DNA of 30,139 nucleotides from a virus. The first letter of the stretch is position 1; each line of letters starts with the position of its first letter. The translations under genes were made by a program, and so were the position numbers. Under the pieces are notes generated by a model. That model made no database searches and was not told the DNA's origin. It worked only from the letters and a program-made list of their open reading frames with translations. Shown here one piece after another: positions 16,680-23,646 of this stretch. The stretch covers positions 1 to 30,139 of the IMG/VR virus record IMGVR_UViG_3300030117_001134; one strand, written 5' to 3'.

Positions 16680-17975
16680 ATGTCAAATACTATAAGAATT
16701 AAAAAAAGATCAGCCTCTGGCAGTGCGGGTGCGCCGTCAAGTTTATCTCCGTCAGAATTAGCTTTTAATGAAAATGATCTTAAATTATATTATGGTTTTG
16801 GTGATAATGGATCTACCCCACCATCTGCTAGTTCAATCATTACTGTAGGTGGCTCTGGTGCATTTTTTAACAAGACAGATACAAGAACTGCAAATACAAT
16901 TTTAGCTGGCCCTACCACTGGATCTGCGGCTGCTCCTACATTTAGGTCACTTGTTGTTGCTGATATTCCAACGCTAACATCAGCAAAGGTCAGTGATTTC
17001 GATACACAAGTTAGAACAAATAGAGTAGATCAGTTAGCAAGTGCAACAAACCCTGTTACAGGTGTTACTCCTACAAATGACAATCATTTTGCAACAAAGT
17101 CCTATGTTGATGGTGTTTCTCAGGGTTTAGATGTTAAAGATAGCTGTGTTGCAGCAACAACAGGAAACATAACAATCGCCACTGCTCTTAACAACGGCGA
17201 CACTTTAGACGGTGTATCTTTGTCAACAAATGATCGAGTATTGGTCAAAGACCAGTCTAGTGCGTCCGAGAACGGTATCTACATAGTCGGGACATCACCA
17301 GCAAGGGCTGATGACTTAGCTGCTGGGGCTGATGCGGCTGGTATGTTTACATTTATTGAACAAGGTACAGTTAATGCTGACAATGCTTTTGTTTGTACGT
17401 CAAATAAAGGATCGGCTGTTGTCGGAACTAACAACTTGGCCTTCACTCAATTCTCTGGGGCTGGTCAAATTACAGCGGGTGATGGTTTAGATAAATCTGG
17501 AAATACTTTATCTGTTGATCTCAAATCAAATGGTGGTTTAGTCATTGAGTCAACTGAAATCGCTGTTGATCTTGCAGCTAGTTCAATTACTGGAACACTA
17601 GCGGTTTCTGATGGAGGTACAGGTGCGACCTCAGCATCTGCGGCAAGAACGGCTTTAGGATTAGTTATAGGAACTGATGTTGAGGCTAAAAGTGCAAAGC
17701 TTACAGAGCTTGCAACAATGGCACAAGCAACAGCAAATGCACTTGCTGACCTTACAAGCACAGAGGTTGGTATTTTAGATGGTGCAACTGTTACAACTGC
17801 TGAGTTAAATATCATGGACGGCGGCACATCTGCGACCTCAACCACTTTGGCAACAGCAGATCGTATGGTAATGAATGACAACGGTACAATGAAGCAAGTC
17901 GCACTCAGCGATCTGGTCACATTCCTTGAGGACGGAGCAACTTCTGGTTTTGATGTTAACGGCGGCACATATTGA
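16680..17975 (+). CDS. Tail fibre protein
   Basis: A 431-residue fibre. The N-terminal unit (MSNTIRIKKRSASGS, then SPSELAFNENDLKLYYG) is like the start of the fibre at 18001 and is probably the tail-anchoring domain. Residues about 125-260 (NDNHFATKSYVDGVSQGLDV, then GDTLDGVSLSTNDRVLVKDQ) and the repeat DGGTGATSASAARTALGL at about 310 are widespread in marine phage fibres. The end has TSTEVGILDGATVTTAELNI motifs and a segment that names a loss-type linker. No enzymatic domain or S74 motif is seen. It probably trimerises and carries receptor contacts. Confidence 0.75.
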   Translation: MSNTIRIKKRSASGSAGAPSSLSPSELAFNENDLKLYYGFGDNGSTPPSASSIITVGGSGAFFNKTDTRTANTILAGPTTGSAAAPTFRSLVVADIPTLTSAKVSDFDTQVRTNRVDQLASATNPVTGVTPTNDNHFATKSYVDGVSQGLDVKDSCVAATTGNITIATALNNGDTLDGVSLSTNDRVLVKDQSSASENGIYIVGTSPARADDLAAGADAAGMFTFIEQGTVNADNAFVCTSNKGSAVVGTNNLAFTQFSGAGQITAGDGLDKSGNTLSVDLKSNGGLVIESTEIAVDLAASSITGTLAVSDGGTGATSASAARTALGLVIGTDVEAKSAKLTELATMAQATANALADLTSTEVGILDGATVTTAELNIMDGGTSATSTTLATADRMVMNDNGTMKQVALSDLVTFLEDGATSGFDVNGGTY

Positions 17976-17985
17976 GCCTATTTTC

Positions 17986-17996
17986 TAAGGAGGTGA
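17986..17996 (+). promoter_or_regulatory. Full-length Shine-Dalgarno for the large fibre
   Basis: TAAGGAGGTGA is complementary to the 3' end of 16S rRNA over its whole length and ends four bases before the ATG at 18001. It is the strongest ribosome site I see in the late region, where many genes have none. Confidence 0.7.
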
Positions 17997-18000
17997 CTCA

Positions 18001-19509
18001 ATGGCTAATACAATCAAACTTAAGCAAGGTTCTGGAAGTGACCCAAGTGCAAATGATCTTGCTTTAGGCGAACCAGCCGTTAGAACCGATACAGGCGAAA
18101 TATTTCTTAAGAAAGATGATGGAACCATACAAAAAGTAGCTGGTACAGATGATGGTGACAAAGGCGATATAGTAGTCAGTAATAGCGGAGCAACTTTTAC
18201 CATTGATGCTGGTGTTATAACAAATGCAAAAGTTTCTGGTAGTGCAGCAATAGCAGGGTCAAAAATTTCTCCCATTTTTGGATCGCAAGATGTAGTAACA
18301 ACAGGAAATCTTGATTTATCTGACTCAACTGGTTCTGGTAATAACAGAATAAAACTCGGAACAGGCGATGATTTAGAAATTTATCACTCAAGTAATGTTA
18401 ACTTTATTGATTCTTCGACAGAGGTAAGGATTCGTGGAACATATGTTGCTTTACAACCTAATGGCGGTGGAGCACAGATGGCACTTGGAACGGCTGGTGG
18501 GAGCTTTGCACTTTTTCATGCTGGAAATCAGAAGTTAGAGACTACAAGCAATGGAGTCAACATTACGTCAGGAACTCCTTTTCTTACTGTTACGGCTTCA
18601 GGTAATGATGGTGATGCAACATTAAATCTTGTTGCTAAATCTGAAGATGGATCTATTGTTGGTGGTATTTCAAGAATAGTATCAGAGTCATCTAGCAATT
18701 CAAGTGGTGCTTCAGCCATGTCGTTGCAAACTCGGAATAGTAGTAATACTGTAGTTACTGCAATAAGAATAGACAAAGATCAAGATGTTACTTTACCAGT
18801 TGATAATCAAAAACTTAGATTTGGTGCTAGTCAGGATCTACAAATTTATTTCGATGGTACAAACAGTATCATAAAAAATAGCACTGGTTCTTTATTCATT
18901 AATGCAACAAGCTCAGAAGTTGGTTTGAAAATAATACCAAATGGAGCAGTAGAACTATATTACAACAACAGCAAAATTTTTGAGACTGTTAGTGGTGGAA
19001 TAAATATTACAGGTTCAGTAACAGATGATGGTGCAAGCCATGATGGTGATGTCAACTTTACTGGTGCTAATTCTTATAATGCTCAATGGGATAAAAGTGA
19101 CGCAAGTTTAAAATTATTAGACAATGCAAAAATAAAAATCGGAACTGGTGCGGATTTGCAACTGTATCACGATGAAACAACAAATAGAATTGATGCTGTA
19201 AGCGGTAATTTACATATTAAAGGTAGTAATTTATCTTTAAAAAGTTATGCAAATGAAACTTATTTAGATGCAACTGCAAATGGAGCCGTAGAGATATTTT
19301 TCGACAACAATTTAAAGCTTTCAACTTCAAGTTCGGGCTCTGTTACTACTGGTGTTCACTCTATAAGTAATGGAATACTTGAAGTTAAAGCTACAATAGC
19401 AACCTCGCATACATTAACTGCTGATTACAACGCATTAGCTGTTGATCCTACTATTAACAACGGAGTCACAGTTACAGTGCCGTCTGGCGCTGTTTGGGCT
19501 ATAGTTTAA
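18001..19509 (+). CDS. Large tail fibre with three repeated beta modules
   Basis: A 502-residue fibre. The N-terminal anchor (MANTIKLKQGSGSDPSANDL, GEPAVRTDTGEIFLKKDDG) is followed by three copies of a 70-75 residue module at about 116-191, 271-339 and 377-450. Each copy has the frame (K/R)(I/L)(K/R)(I/F/L)G...DLQIY(H/F), a central strand pair, and a later element in which copies 2 and 3 read NGAVE(L/I). A fourth copy is in the S74 fibre at 12911. The final 21 residues match the tip of the 12306 protein. It lacks its own S74 domain. A full Shine-Dalgarno site precedes it. Confidence 0.8.
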   Translation: MANTIKLKQGSGSDPSANDLALGEPAVRTDTGEIFLKKDDGTIQKVAGTDDGDKGDIVVSNSGATFTIDAGVITNAKVSGSAAIAGSKISPIFGSQDVVTTGNLDLSDSTGSGNNRIKLGTGDDLEIYHSSNVNFIDSSTEVRIRGTYVALQPNGGGAQMALGTAGGSFALFHAGNQKLETTSNGVNITSGTPFLTVTASGNDGDATLNLVAKSEDGSIVGGISRIVSESSSNSSGASAMSLQTRNSSNTVVTAIRIDKDQDVTLPVDNQKLRFGASQDLQIYFDGTNSIIKNSTGSLFINATSSEVGLKIIPNGAVELYYNNSKIFETVSGGINITGSVTDDGASHDGDVNFTGANSYNAQWDKSDASLKLLDNAKIKIGTGADLQLYHDETTNRIDAVSGNLHIKGSNLSLKSYANETYLDATANGAVEIFFDNNLKLSTSSSGSVTTGVHSISNGILEVKATIATSHTLTADYNALAVDPTINNGVTVTVPSGAVWAIV

Positions 19510-19517
19510 GAAAAACC

Positions 19518-19757
19518 ATGCAAAGTATCACTGAAAAGCAAATTCTTGAATGGAAAGAAGAGCTAAAAGTTCATAAAGAAAGACTAGAACAGGCAAAAGC
19601 TGTTGTAGAGCAAGAAACTAAATTTGTTTCAATGGTTGAGGGCGGTATTCAGTTTGGGGAAATGTTGTTGAAAAAGAGCGAGTCATCAAACCAGCAATCA
19701 GGTACAGTGGAGCTAGGCCAACAATCAAAAACAGCACCATCAAAGTCAAAGGCGTAG
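19518..19757 (+). CDS. Small coiled-coil protein of unknown function
   Basis: A 79-residue protein starting at the ATG at 19518. An in-frame TTG at 19494 is less likely because it would overlap the fibre gene. The region MQSITEKQILEWKEELKVHK, continuing to about residue 50, is strongly helical with heptad-like Leu, Val and Met spacing and many charges. The last 25 residues are Ser/Gln/Lys-rich and probably disordered. Position after the fibres and before the membrane protein suggests a late function. It might be a spanin- or holin-partner type protein, but there is no signal peptide. Confidence 0.55.
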   Translation: MQSITEKQILEWKEELKVHKERLEQAKAVVEQETKFVSMVEGGIQFGEMLLKKSESSNQQSGTVELGQQSKTAPSKSKA

Positions 19758-19788
19758 CCATTTTTAACAAAATTTCTTTTAACATAAA

Positions 19789-20043
19789 ATGCTAGACCGT
19801 ATCATAAAAATTATCTCTATTTTGTCATTTTTGATGTCATTATCAATGGCAGCTTTCGGATATGTAGCAATTCGCTATATGCAAAGCCCTGAGTTTGAGA
19901 GAACACTTAAAAACAAAATTATGGGAAGTCTGGAGGATAAACTACCAGATGTGATGGGAGAAAAGATCCCAAATTTCACAGGGCCATCTGTACAGCTACC
20001 AGAACCACCAAAGGTGAACAAACTTGGAAATCCCAAGAATTGA
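19789..20043 (+). CDS. Small single-pass membrane protein (holin or envelope candidate)
   Basis: An 84-residue protein with one clear membrane segment at about residues 5-29 (IIKIISILSFLMSLSMAAFG), a short positively charged N-terminus and a soluble amphipathic tail (LEDKLPDVMGEKIPNFTGP). Proteins like this occur next to fibre genes in cyanobacterial phages, but their role is not established. It could form the lysis pore, with the neighbouring proline-rich protein as partner. The following gene begins inside its last 20 bases on a TTG. Confidence 0.6.
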   Translation: MLDRIIKIISILSFLMSLSMAAFGYVAIRYMQSPEFERTLKNKIMGSLEDKLPDVMGEKIPNFTGPSVQLPEPPKVNKLGNPKN

Positions 20044-20587
20044 AATACCACAGATACGGATAAAAGAAATCTTTATTCCCAGAACAAGAACATGGGAGCA
20101 ATATCCAACAACTTTAGATATTATTGACAAACCAAAGCTTGATTATCCTGTTGTAAGTTATCCGACATTCGAGGCTTTGCAGTATCACCCTGACAAATTT
20201 ATTCCAACTGATCCAGTAAAACAACCAGAACAAAAGCAACCAGATATACCACAGCCGCCAGAATATAAACCTAAAGCTAAAAAAGATAAAGAGTTCTTTG
20301 TCAAATGCCCCAACGAAGATAATATTCCAGTAGGAAGTTACCCTAATGATTTGAAGTTACAAGTCGTTATCGGTCACAAAATAAAAAATGGCCGCTGCTA
20401 TGAAATCTTCAGAGATTCAACCTTTATTGAGAAATGGATACCTAGCACTCCTGTTCTTGTTAACACTTCAATTATTGCTGTTACTGCGGCTGGTTCACCT
20501 ATCATAGCCAATTTACTCAAAAACCTCATCAAAACAGCCATAAAGAAACTGAGCAAAAAGAAGGATAAATCAAAGGCACAAACATAA
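20024..20587 (+). CDS. Proline-rich protein with C-terminal hydrophobic helix
   Basis: A 187-residue protein. The start is a TTG at 20024 that overlaps the previous gene by 20 bases. No ATG is available before the conserved part. Residues 1-90 are rich in Pro, Ile and Glu (MEIPRIEIPQIRIKEIFIP, later PEQKQPDIPQPPEYKPKAKK). Residues about 92-135 form a compact region with two cysteines (FFVKCPNEDN and NGRCYEIF). Residues about 143-172 are a hydrophobic helix (VNTSIIAVTAAGSPIIANLL) and the end is Lys-rich. I infer an envelope or lysis-associated protein working with the membrane protein before it. Function is unproven. Confidence 0.55.
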   Translation: MEIPRIEIPQIRIKEIFIPRTRTWEQYPTTLDIIDKPKLDYPVVSYPTFEALQYHPDKFIPTDPVKQPEQKQPDIPQPPEYKPKAKKDKEFFVKCPNEDNIPVGSYPNDLKLQVVIGHKIKNGRCYEIFRDSTFIEKWIPSTPVLVNTSIIAVTAAGSPIIANLLKNLIKTAIKKLSKKKDKSKAQT

Positions 20588-20635
20588 GCAGACAAAATTA
20601 CAAGCCCCTTACAGGCGATTCTGAGTGGACTAAAT

Positions 20636-21385
20636 TTACTTATTTAGCTCAATTTTGTGCGTATGAGGAATAACTTGGTTCATTTTAGGTTTGCTTACAA
20701 TATCGGAGCAAAGATCAAAGTATTCAGATTCTGGAGAATACTCAGCTCCACTGACTCTCAGCTCATGGCAATTTTTTAGTCTGGCTAATTCATAGTTCAA
20801 TCTGGCTGTCGATAATTGTTGTCGCATTATCTTTTCCTGAGTGGTCGCACTTTTAAGGCAAGCAGTTTGAAAACGCTTATCAAGTGGGACAGATATTGTT
20901 GCTGCTATTCCAAAATTAAAGGAAGTAGCATCTTTGTTGCCGCTATAATTTTCTCGAAAATATAGAATTTCACCCGCATTTGTAAGATTGCCATCATCAT
21001 CTGTTGCCTCGTTATAAACTGGTGTATGAAAAATGTAGTCTTGAGGACGCTTTATTGCGACTGAAGTAGTTGCGAAGGGGCTGACCGACAGTGTAGCTCC
21101 AGAACATTGAATACCAGCACCATAGCTGTTTTCTGTCATAGGCCCCGTTAATACTTGGGTTGCGAAATTCGATACGCTTGAACTTGTATTCGACTGAGGA
21201 TTGGCTATTGTCGAGGTGTTGGCATAACTAGGCAGACAAGAAAAGAGGGTTATTAGTTGGAAAATATAATAGTAGTGTCTGTGACTATTTCTGACTGAAC
21301 TGTTCTTGTTATGTCGATTATTGATTCTAATGAGGGGCCTTTGTAAAACTCTGAAAATTGAAAGCTTTGCGAGGTTTGCTGCCAT
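20636..21385 (-). CDS. Exported protein of the cyanophage secreted family (start uncertain)
   Basis: The last gene of a leftward operon. From my memory of the family, the region from TQVLTGPMTENSYGAGIQCS to NQVIPHTHKIELNK matches a conserved exported protein of T4-like cyanophages. The hydrophobic segment FQLITLFSCLPSYA before NTSTIA looks like the end of a signal peptide. Four cysteines lie in the mature part. The start is a problem: the two ATGs available (21418 and 21385) lie deep in the previous gene and would add a long basic leader. Just before the hydrophobic part the previous stop gives TAATA, not TAATG. The coordinate given uses the ATG at 21385 (249 residues). Confidence 0.7.
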   Translation of the reverse strand: MAANLAKLSIFRVLQRPLIRINNRHNKNSSVRNSHRHYYYIFQLITLFSCLPSYANTSTIANPQSNTSSSVSNFATQVLTGPMTENSYGAGIQCSGATLSVSPFATTSVAIKRPQDYIFHTPVYNEATDDDGNLTNAGEILYFRENYSGNKDATSFNFGIAATISVPLDKRFQTACLKSATTQEKIMRQQLSTARLNYELARLKNCHELRVSGAEYSPESEYFDLCSDIVSKPKMNQVIPHTHKIELNK

Positions 21386-21672
21386 TGAGGTTTTTGATCC
21401 ATGTTCAAGCCTGTCCATTCGTAGGTAGTTCCATTGATGGTTTCTGTCACTGTGGCATTTGGCATAGATATTGAATCACAGTTGCCGCATGAAATACCAG
21501 AACCAGTGACACTGTAGGTATAACCCGAATTATAGCGAACCTCTCGGATTTGCTCAGTCAAGTTATTTACTGTCACGCTGCGAGAAGTGCTAGTAGCAGA
21601 ATTAAAGTTGGGGACTACAGTTTGAGCATAAGCTGGACTAATAAAAAATATAAGGGGCAGATATTTCCACAT
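21253..21672 (-). CDS. Small exported protein
   Basis: A 139-residue protein with a classical signal peptide (MWKYLPLIFFISPAYAQTVV, cleavage likely after AYA). The mature part is beta-rich, with TYSVTGSGISCGNCDSISMP and a FQFSEFYKGPSLESIID segment, and ends in TTIIFSN. As I recall, a similar protein is found beside the other two exported proteins in T4-like cyanophages. It would be moved to the periplasm or outer membrane surface, or be packaged. The start overlaps the previous stop (TAATG), and the two Cys (CGNC) could form a disulfide. Confidence 0.75.
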   Translation of the reverse strand: MWKYLPLIFFISPAYAQTVVPNFNSATSTSRSVTVNNLTEQIREVRYNSGYTYSVTGSGISCGNCDSISMPNATVTETINGTTYEWTGLNMDQKPQWQQTSQSFQFSEFYKGPSLESIIDITRTVQSEIVTDTTIIFSN

Positions 21673-22157
21673 TAATCAACTGTGAGATCAGTTACAAATT
21701 GACCAGTCAGAACAACCCCAGTTCCTGTTCCACCTGTAAGAGACATTGTGTGATGATCTAAAGTGACGGCTGCTGTTCCTACTGAACCAGCGGCAGTGGA
21801 AGTCAAATCACTAAAGTTGCCTACTGTTCCGACAGTTGGTGCTGATCCAGCAGTTTGGTCTCCTTCCAAGTAGGCTTGAGAAAAACTGAAAGTTTCACCC
21901 GCAACAGTTTGTGTTGCACTTGGCATGGTTACTGCGGGGACTCCATTCGTGACAGATCCAAAGCCACCCACACTTGCAGCGTCACCACTTGTAGTTGTTA
22001 TATTTGTGCCACTTATGCTGTAACTAGATCCCAGTTTATCGGCAGAGGTCGCAGCCGATAGGGATTCCAGTTTGACGCTTGATGTGATTGTGCTTTGAAT
22101 GTCGCAGTAGGCGGCAGATGGAAAACAGAGTGCAGCCAGTAGTAAAAGCTTTTTCAT
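21672..22157 (-). CDS. Small exported beta-rich protein
   Basis: A 161-residue protein with a signal peptide (MKKLLLLAALCFPSAAYC, cleavage around Ala-Tyr-Cys/Asp). The mature part is Ser/Thr/Gly/Ala-rich (ITSSVKLESLSAATSADKLG, then SYSISGTNITTTSG and FSFSQAYLEGDQTAG) and contains almost no charge. The phrase TSSVKL...A..A...GSSYS.SG and the ending TGQFVTDL fit, from memory, a family in cyanophages. It starts by ATGA overlap with the membrane protein gene. No function is known to me. An adhesin, anti-superinfection or lysis-related envelope protein would all fit. Confidence 0.75.
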   Translation of the reverse strand: MKKLLLLAALCFPSAAYCDIQSTITSSVKLESLSAATSADKLGSSYSISGTNITTTSGDAASVGGFGSVTNGVPAVTMPSATQTVAGETFSFSQAYLEGDQTAGSAPTVGTVGNFSDLTSTAAGSVGTAAVTLDHHTMSLTGGTGTGVVLTGQFVTDLTVD

Positions 22158-22393
22158 TTGGTGCTAGTTTTAGGAATCTTATTATCTACTATATTATCTT
22201 TTTTCTTTTTTATCTGAAAACCTAGTGAAGCTGTTGAAGCTGAAAAAATCGAAGCAATGAAGGTCGGGTCAAAATCTACAATCTTTTTGCCAGATGGCGG
22301 TTCATAGTATGAAAGGGATAAAAGTGTTGCCGACCACAAAAGTACGCAAACTTTCACGATAGTTTCAACTTTACTAGGCTCTTGATCGTCCAT
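22154..22393 (-). CDS. Small membrane protein, two hydrophobic segments (possible holin)
   Basis: A 79-residue protein that opens the leftward exported-protein operon. It has hydrophobic stretches at about residues 12-30 (VKVCVLLWSATLLSLSY) and 42-62 (DPTFIASIFSASTASLGFQI), with a charged Lys/Asp tail. Two short membrane helices, a small size and a basic C-terminus are what small holins look like, but many unrelated membrane proteins share this. Its start lies 38 bases from the start of a divergent gene, so promoters for both must sit in that short gap. Confidence 0.55.
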   Translation of the reverse strand: MDDQEPSKVETIVKVCVLLWSATLLSLSYYEPPSGKKIVDFDPTFIASIFSASTASLGFQIKKKKDNIVDNKIPKTSTK

Positions 22394-22431
22394 GAAAATT
22401 AAGATTATTGTTCAATACTGGTATTTTAGCT

Positions 22432-22617
22432 ATGTTTGGAAAAACAAACAATTCAATGATTAGATTTATCAAGCCCATTTTAAAATTTTTCGTTAAGTCA
22501 AATGCAGTGAAATCCTTAGTGATTTCGCTTTTGGAGGACTATAGTGCCTCAACAGAGACACAAATTGATGATGAAATTGTCAAATTGGTTAAAGAAAAAT
22601 TATGGCCTAGCGTCTAA
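22432..22617 (+). CDS. Small helical protein of unknown function
   Basis: A 61-residue protein beginning at the ATG at 22432. An in-frame TTG at 22408 would lengthen it by 8 residues. The first part (MIRFIKPILKFFVKSNAVKS) is basic and amphipathic, and the rest is helical and acidic (LEDYSASTETQIDDEIVKLV, ending EKLWPSV). There is no full membrane segment. It is coupled to the next gene by a TAATG overlap. I do not recognise it. The basic amphipathic start might bind membranes. Confidence 0.5.
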   Translation: MFGKTNNSMIRFIKPILKFFVKSNAVKSLVISLLEDYSASTETQIDDEIVKLVKEKLWPSV

Positions 22618-22901
22618 TGAAAAATATAATTCAAGCACTTACTGACAGCTACAGCCTTGAAGGTGAGTTCGAGGTACAGAAATCTATAAACTACATTGAA
22701 AATATGGAGGATATTGAATTACTTAAGCCCTATGCAATCAAGCTATTACAAACAAATGCAAGGCAAGCTCATTTTGTTACCAGTGCCATTGATCTGATTG
22801 CTCATCAGCAAGCTTATGTTGTAAGGCTAGAAAGTAAAGTACGCAAGAAAAAAGCGACCTTTTGGGATCGCTTTAGATATATAATATTTGGGAAGAAGTA
22901 G
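22617..22901 (+). CDS. Small helical protein of unknown function
   Basis: A 94-residue helical protein starting on the last base of the previous stop. The region YSLEGEFEVQKSINYIENME and LLKPYAIKLLQTNARQAH is amphipathic. The C-terminus is basic (VRKKKATFWDRFRYIIFGKK). Its last codons contain a hairpin that reads as a terminator only on the other strand. I cannot name the family. The two-gene unit with 22432-22617 is probably transcribed from the short divergent gap. Confidence 0.55.
   Translation: MKNIIQALTDSYSLEGEFEVQKSINYIENMEDIELLKPYAIKLLQTNARQAHFVTSAIDLIAHQQAYVVRLESKVRKKKATFWDRFRYIIFGKK
22848..22874 (-). terminator. Rho-independent terminator of the leftward recombination operon
   Basis: On the minus strand AAAGCGA (22874-22868) pairs with TCGCTTT (22857-22851), with an inner CC/GG pair and an AAAA loop, followed by six T bases ending at 22848. 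On the plus strand only three T bases follow the stem, so it is directional. It lies within the 3' end of the rightward gene at 22617, about 250 bases past the last leftward stop. Confidence 0.75.
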
Positions 22902-23126
22902 AGGTCTTACAGACTTTTATCGCTTACTTATTGAGAATTAGGTGGAGGAAAAATTAGTAAACCCCCATTTGCCCCCCAATAAGTCCTCGAAGGGAACTCA
23001 TATCTTTTTACAAAGTTGATGTGCTGGATTGACACAGACACAAGCTAGGCAATAAGGGCAATAGACCTCAAAATTGTAAAAGAGCAGCTTATGACCCTAA
23101 CAACCCAAGGATCATCATGCCTCTAC
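22902..23126. other. Non-coding stretch between convergent gene ends
   Basis: This is the 3' untranslated part of the leftward operon before its terminator. It holds no ORF longer than about 15 codons on the minus strand (one reads MSSLRGLIGGQMGVY) and nothing convincing on the plus strand. There are two C-runs near 22963-22978. I looked for a tRNA-like or attachment core and saw none. Confidence 0.5.
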
Positions 23127-23297
23127 TTATGGGACTAAATCTTTCTCTGTAATATCAAACCACATTGCTGATTCAGAAACCATACCAGTTAGCTGATCTG
23201 TTTTTAAAATCTCACAATATTCATAAAGTTTGTCCATTTCTGGTTCATAAAAGATTTGACCCACATAAGGGTTAACAGGAAAAGAAATTAATTTCAT
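23127..23297 (-). CDS. Small protein at the end of the recombination operon
   Basis: A 56-residue ORF whose ATG lies two bases after the stop of the SSB-like gene. It reads MKLISFPVNPYVGQIFYEPE and continues with YEYCEILKTDQLTG and AMWFDITEKDLVP. It is acidic, with a mix of strand and helix. The close spacing to the gene before it and sensible codon use support translation. I do not know its function. Confidence 0.6.
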   Translation of the reverse strand: MKLISFPVNPYVGQIFYEPEMDKLYEYCEILKTDQLTGMVSESAMWFDITEKDLVP

Positions 23298-23299
23298 AG

Positions 23300-23644
23300 T
23301 TAGAAAGGAAGATCATCTGGTAGCTCAGGCTGGTTCGCTTGTACATCTACAGTCCTCTCAGAGGCATCTTTATGGGGCATAGGCTGTATTCTGCCAGAGT
23401 TGCCCCACATACCGCCCCAAAGCGAAAATCCATCTACCTCATCATAATCTGATTTGCTTTTATAGACACGAATCTTTGTTCCGTCCATTTTGGCATTATC
23501 AACAGCTTGAGTTAACCAGTTTGCAGCTTTCATAGCTTCATCACAGGTGAAATCAATAACTATGTTTTGATCTGGTGCGTTTTCTTTGGTGCTGTTGTTG
23601 CGAGTAAATCTTACTTTTGCGAAGAAAGCAGGGGTGTTAGCCAT
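23300..23644 (-). CDS. SSB-like protein with conserved acidic C-terminal tip
   Basis: A 114-residue protein; the start chosen is the ATG at 23644 (MANTPAFFAKVRFTRNN), two bases after the HTH gene. An upstream ATG would overlap that gene by over 40 bases. The body has beta-type segments (KVRFTRNN, NIVIDFTCDEA, KIRVYKSKSDYDEV, FSLWGGMWGN) that could form a small OB-like fold. The C-terminus is a flexible stretch ending ELPDDLPF, like the DDDIPF tip of bacterial SSB that recruits repair proteins. Neighbours are an annealing protein and an exonuclease, so binding of single-stranded DNA in recombination is likely. The fold itself is unproven. Confidence 0.6.
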   Translation of the reverse strand: MANTPAFFAKVRFTRNNSTKENAPDQNIVIDFTCDEAMKAANWLTQAVDNAKMDGTKIRVYKSKSDYDEVDGFSLWGGMWGNSGRIQPMPHKDASERTVDVQANQPELPDDLPF

Positions 23645-23646
23645 AA

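Noticed and set aside
17465-17968. 167-residue ORF opposite the fibre gene
   Set aside because: It is an antisense shadow produced by Ala/Thr/Gly-rich fibre codons; no motif or start signal is present.
20588-20635. Bidirectional terminator between convergent operons
   Set aside because: Only 3-bp pairings (GCC/GGC) can be drawn and no T-run follows on either strand, so no terminator is claimed.
22902-23126. Possible attachment site or tRNA fragment
   Set aside because: Looked for a tRNA 3' end or T-arm near 22980-23000 but no consistent pairing or GTTCGA-type loop exists, and no integrase gene is in the window.
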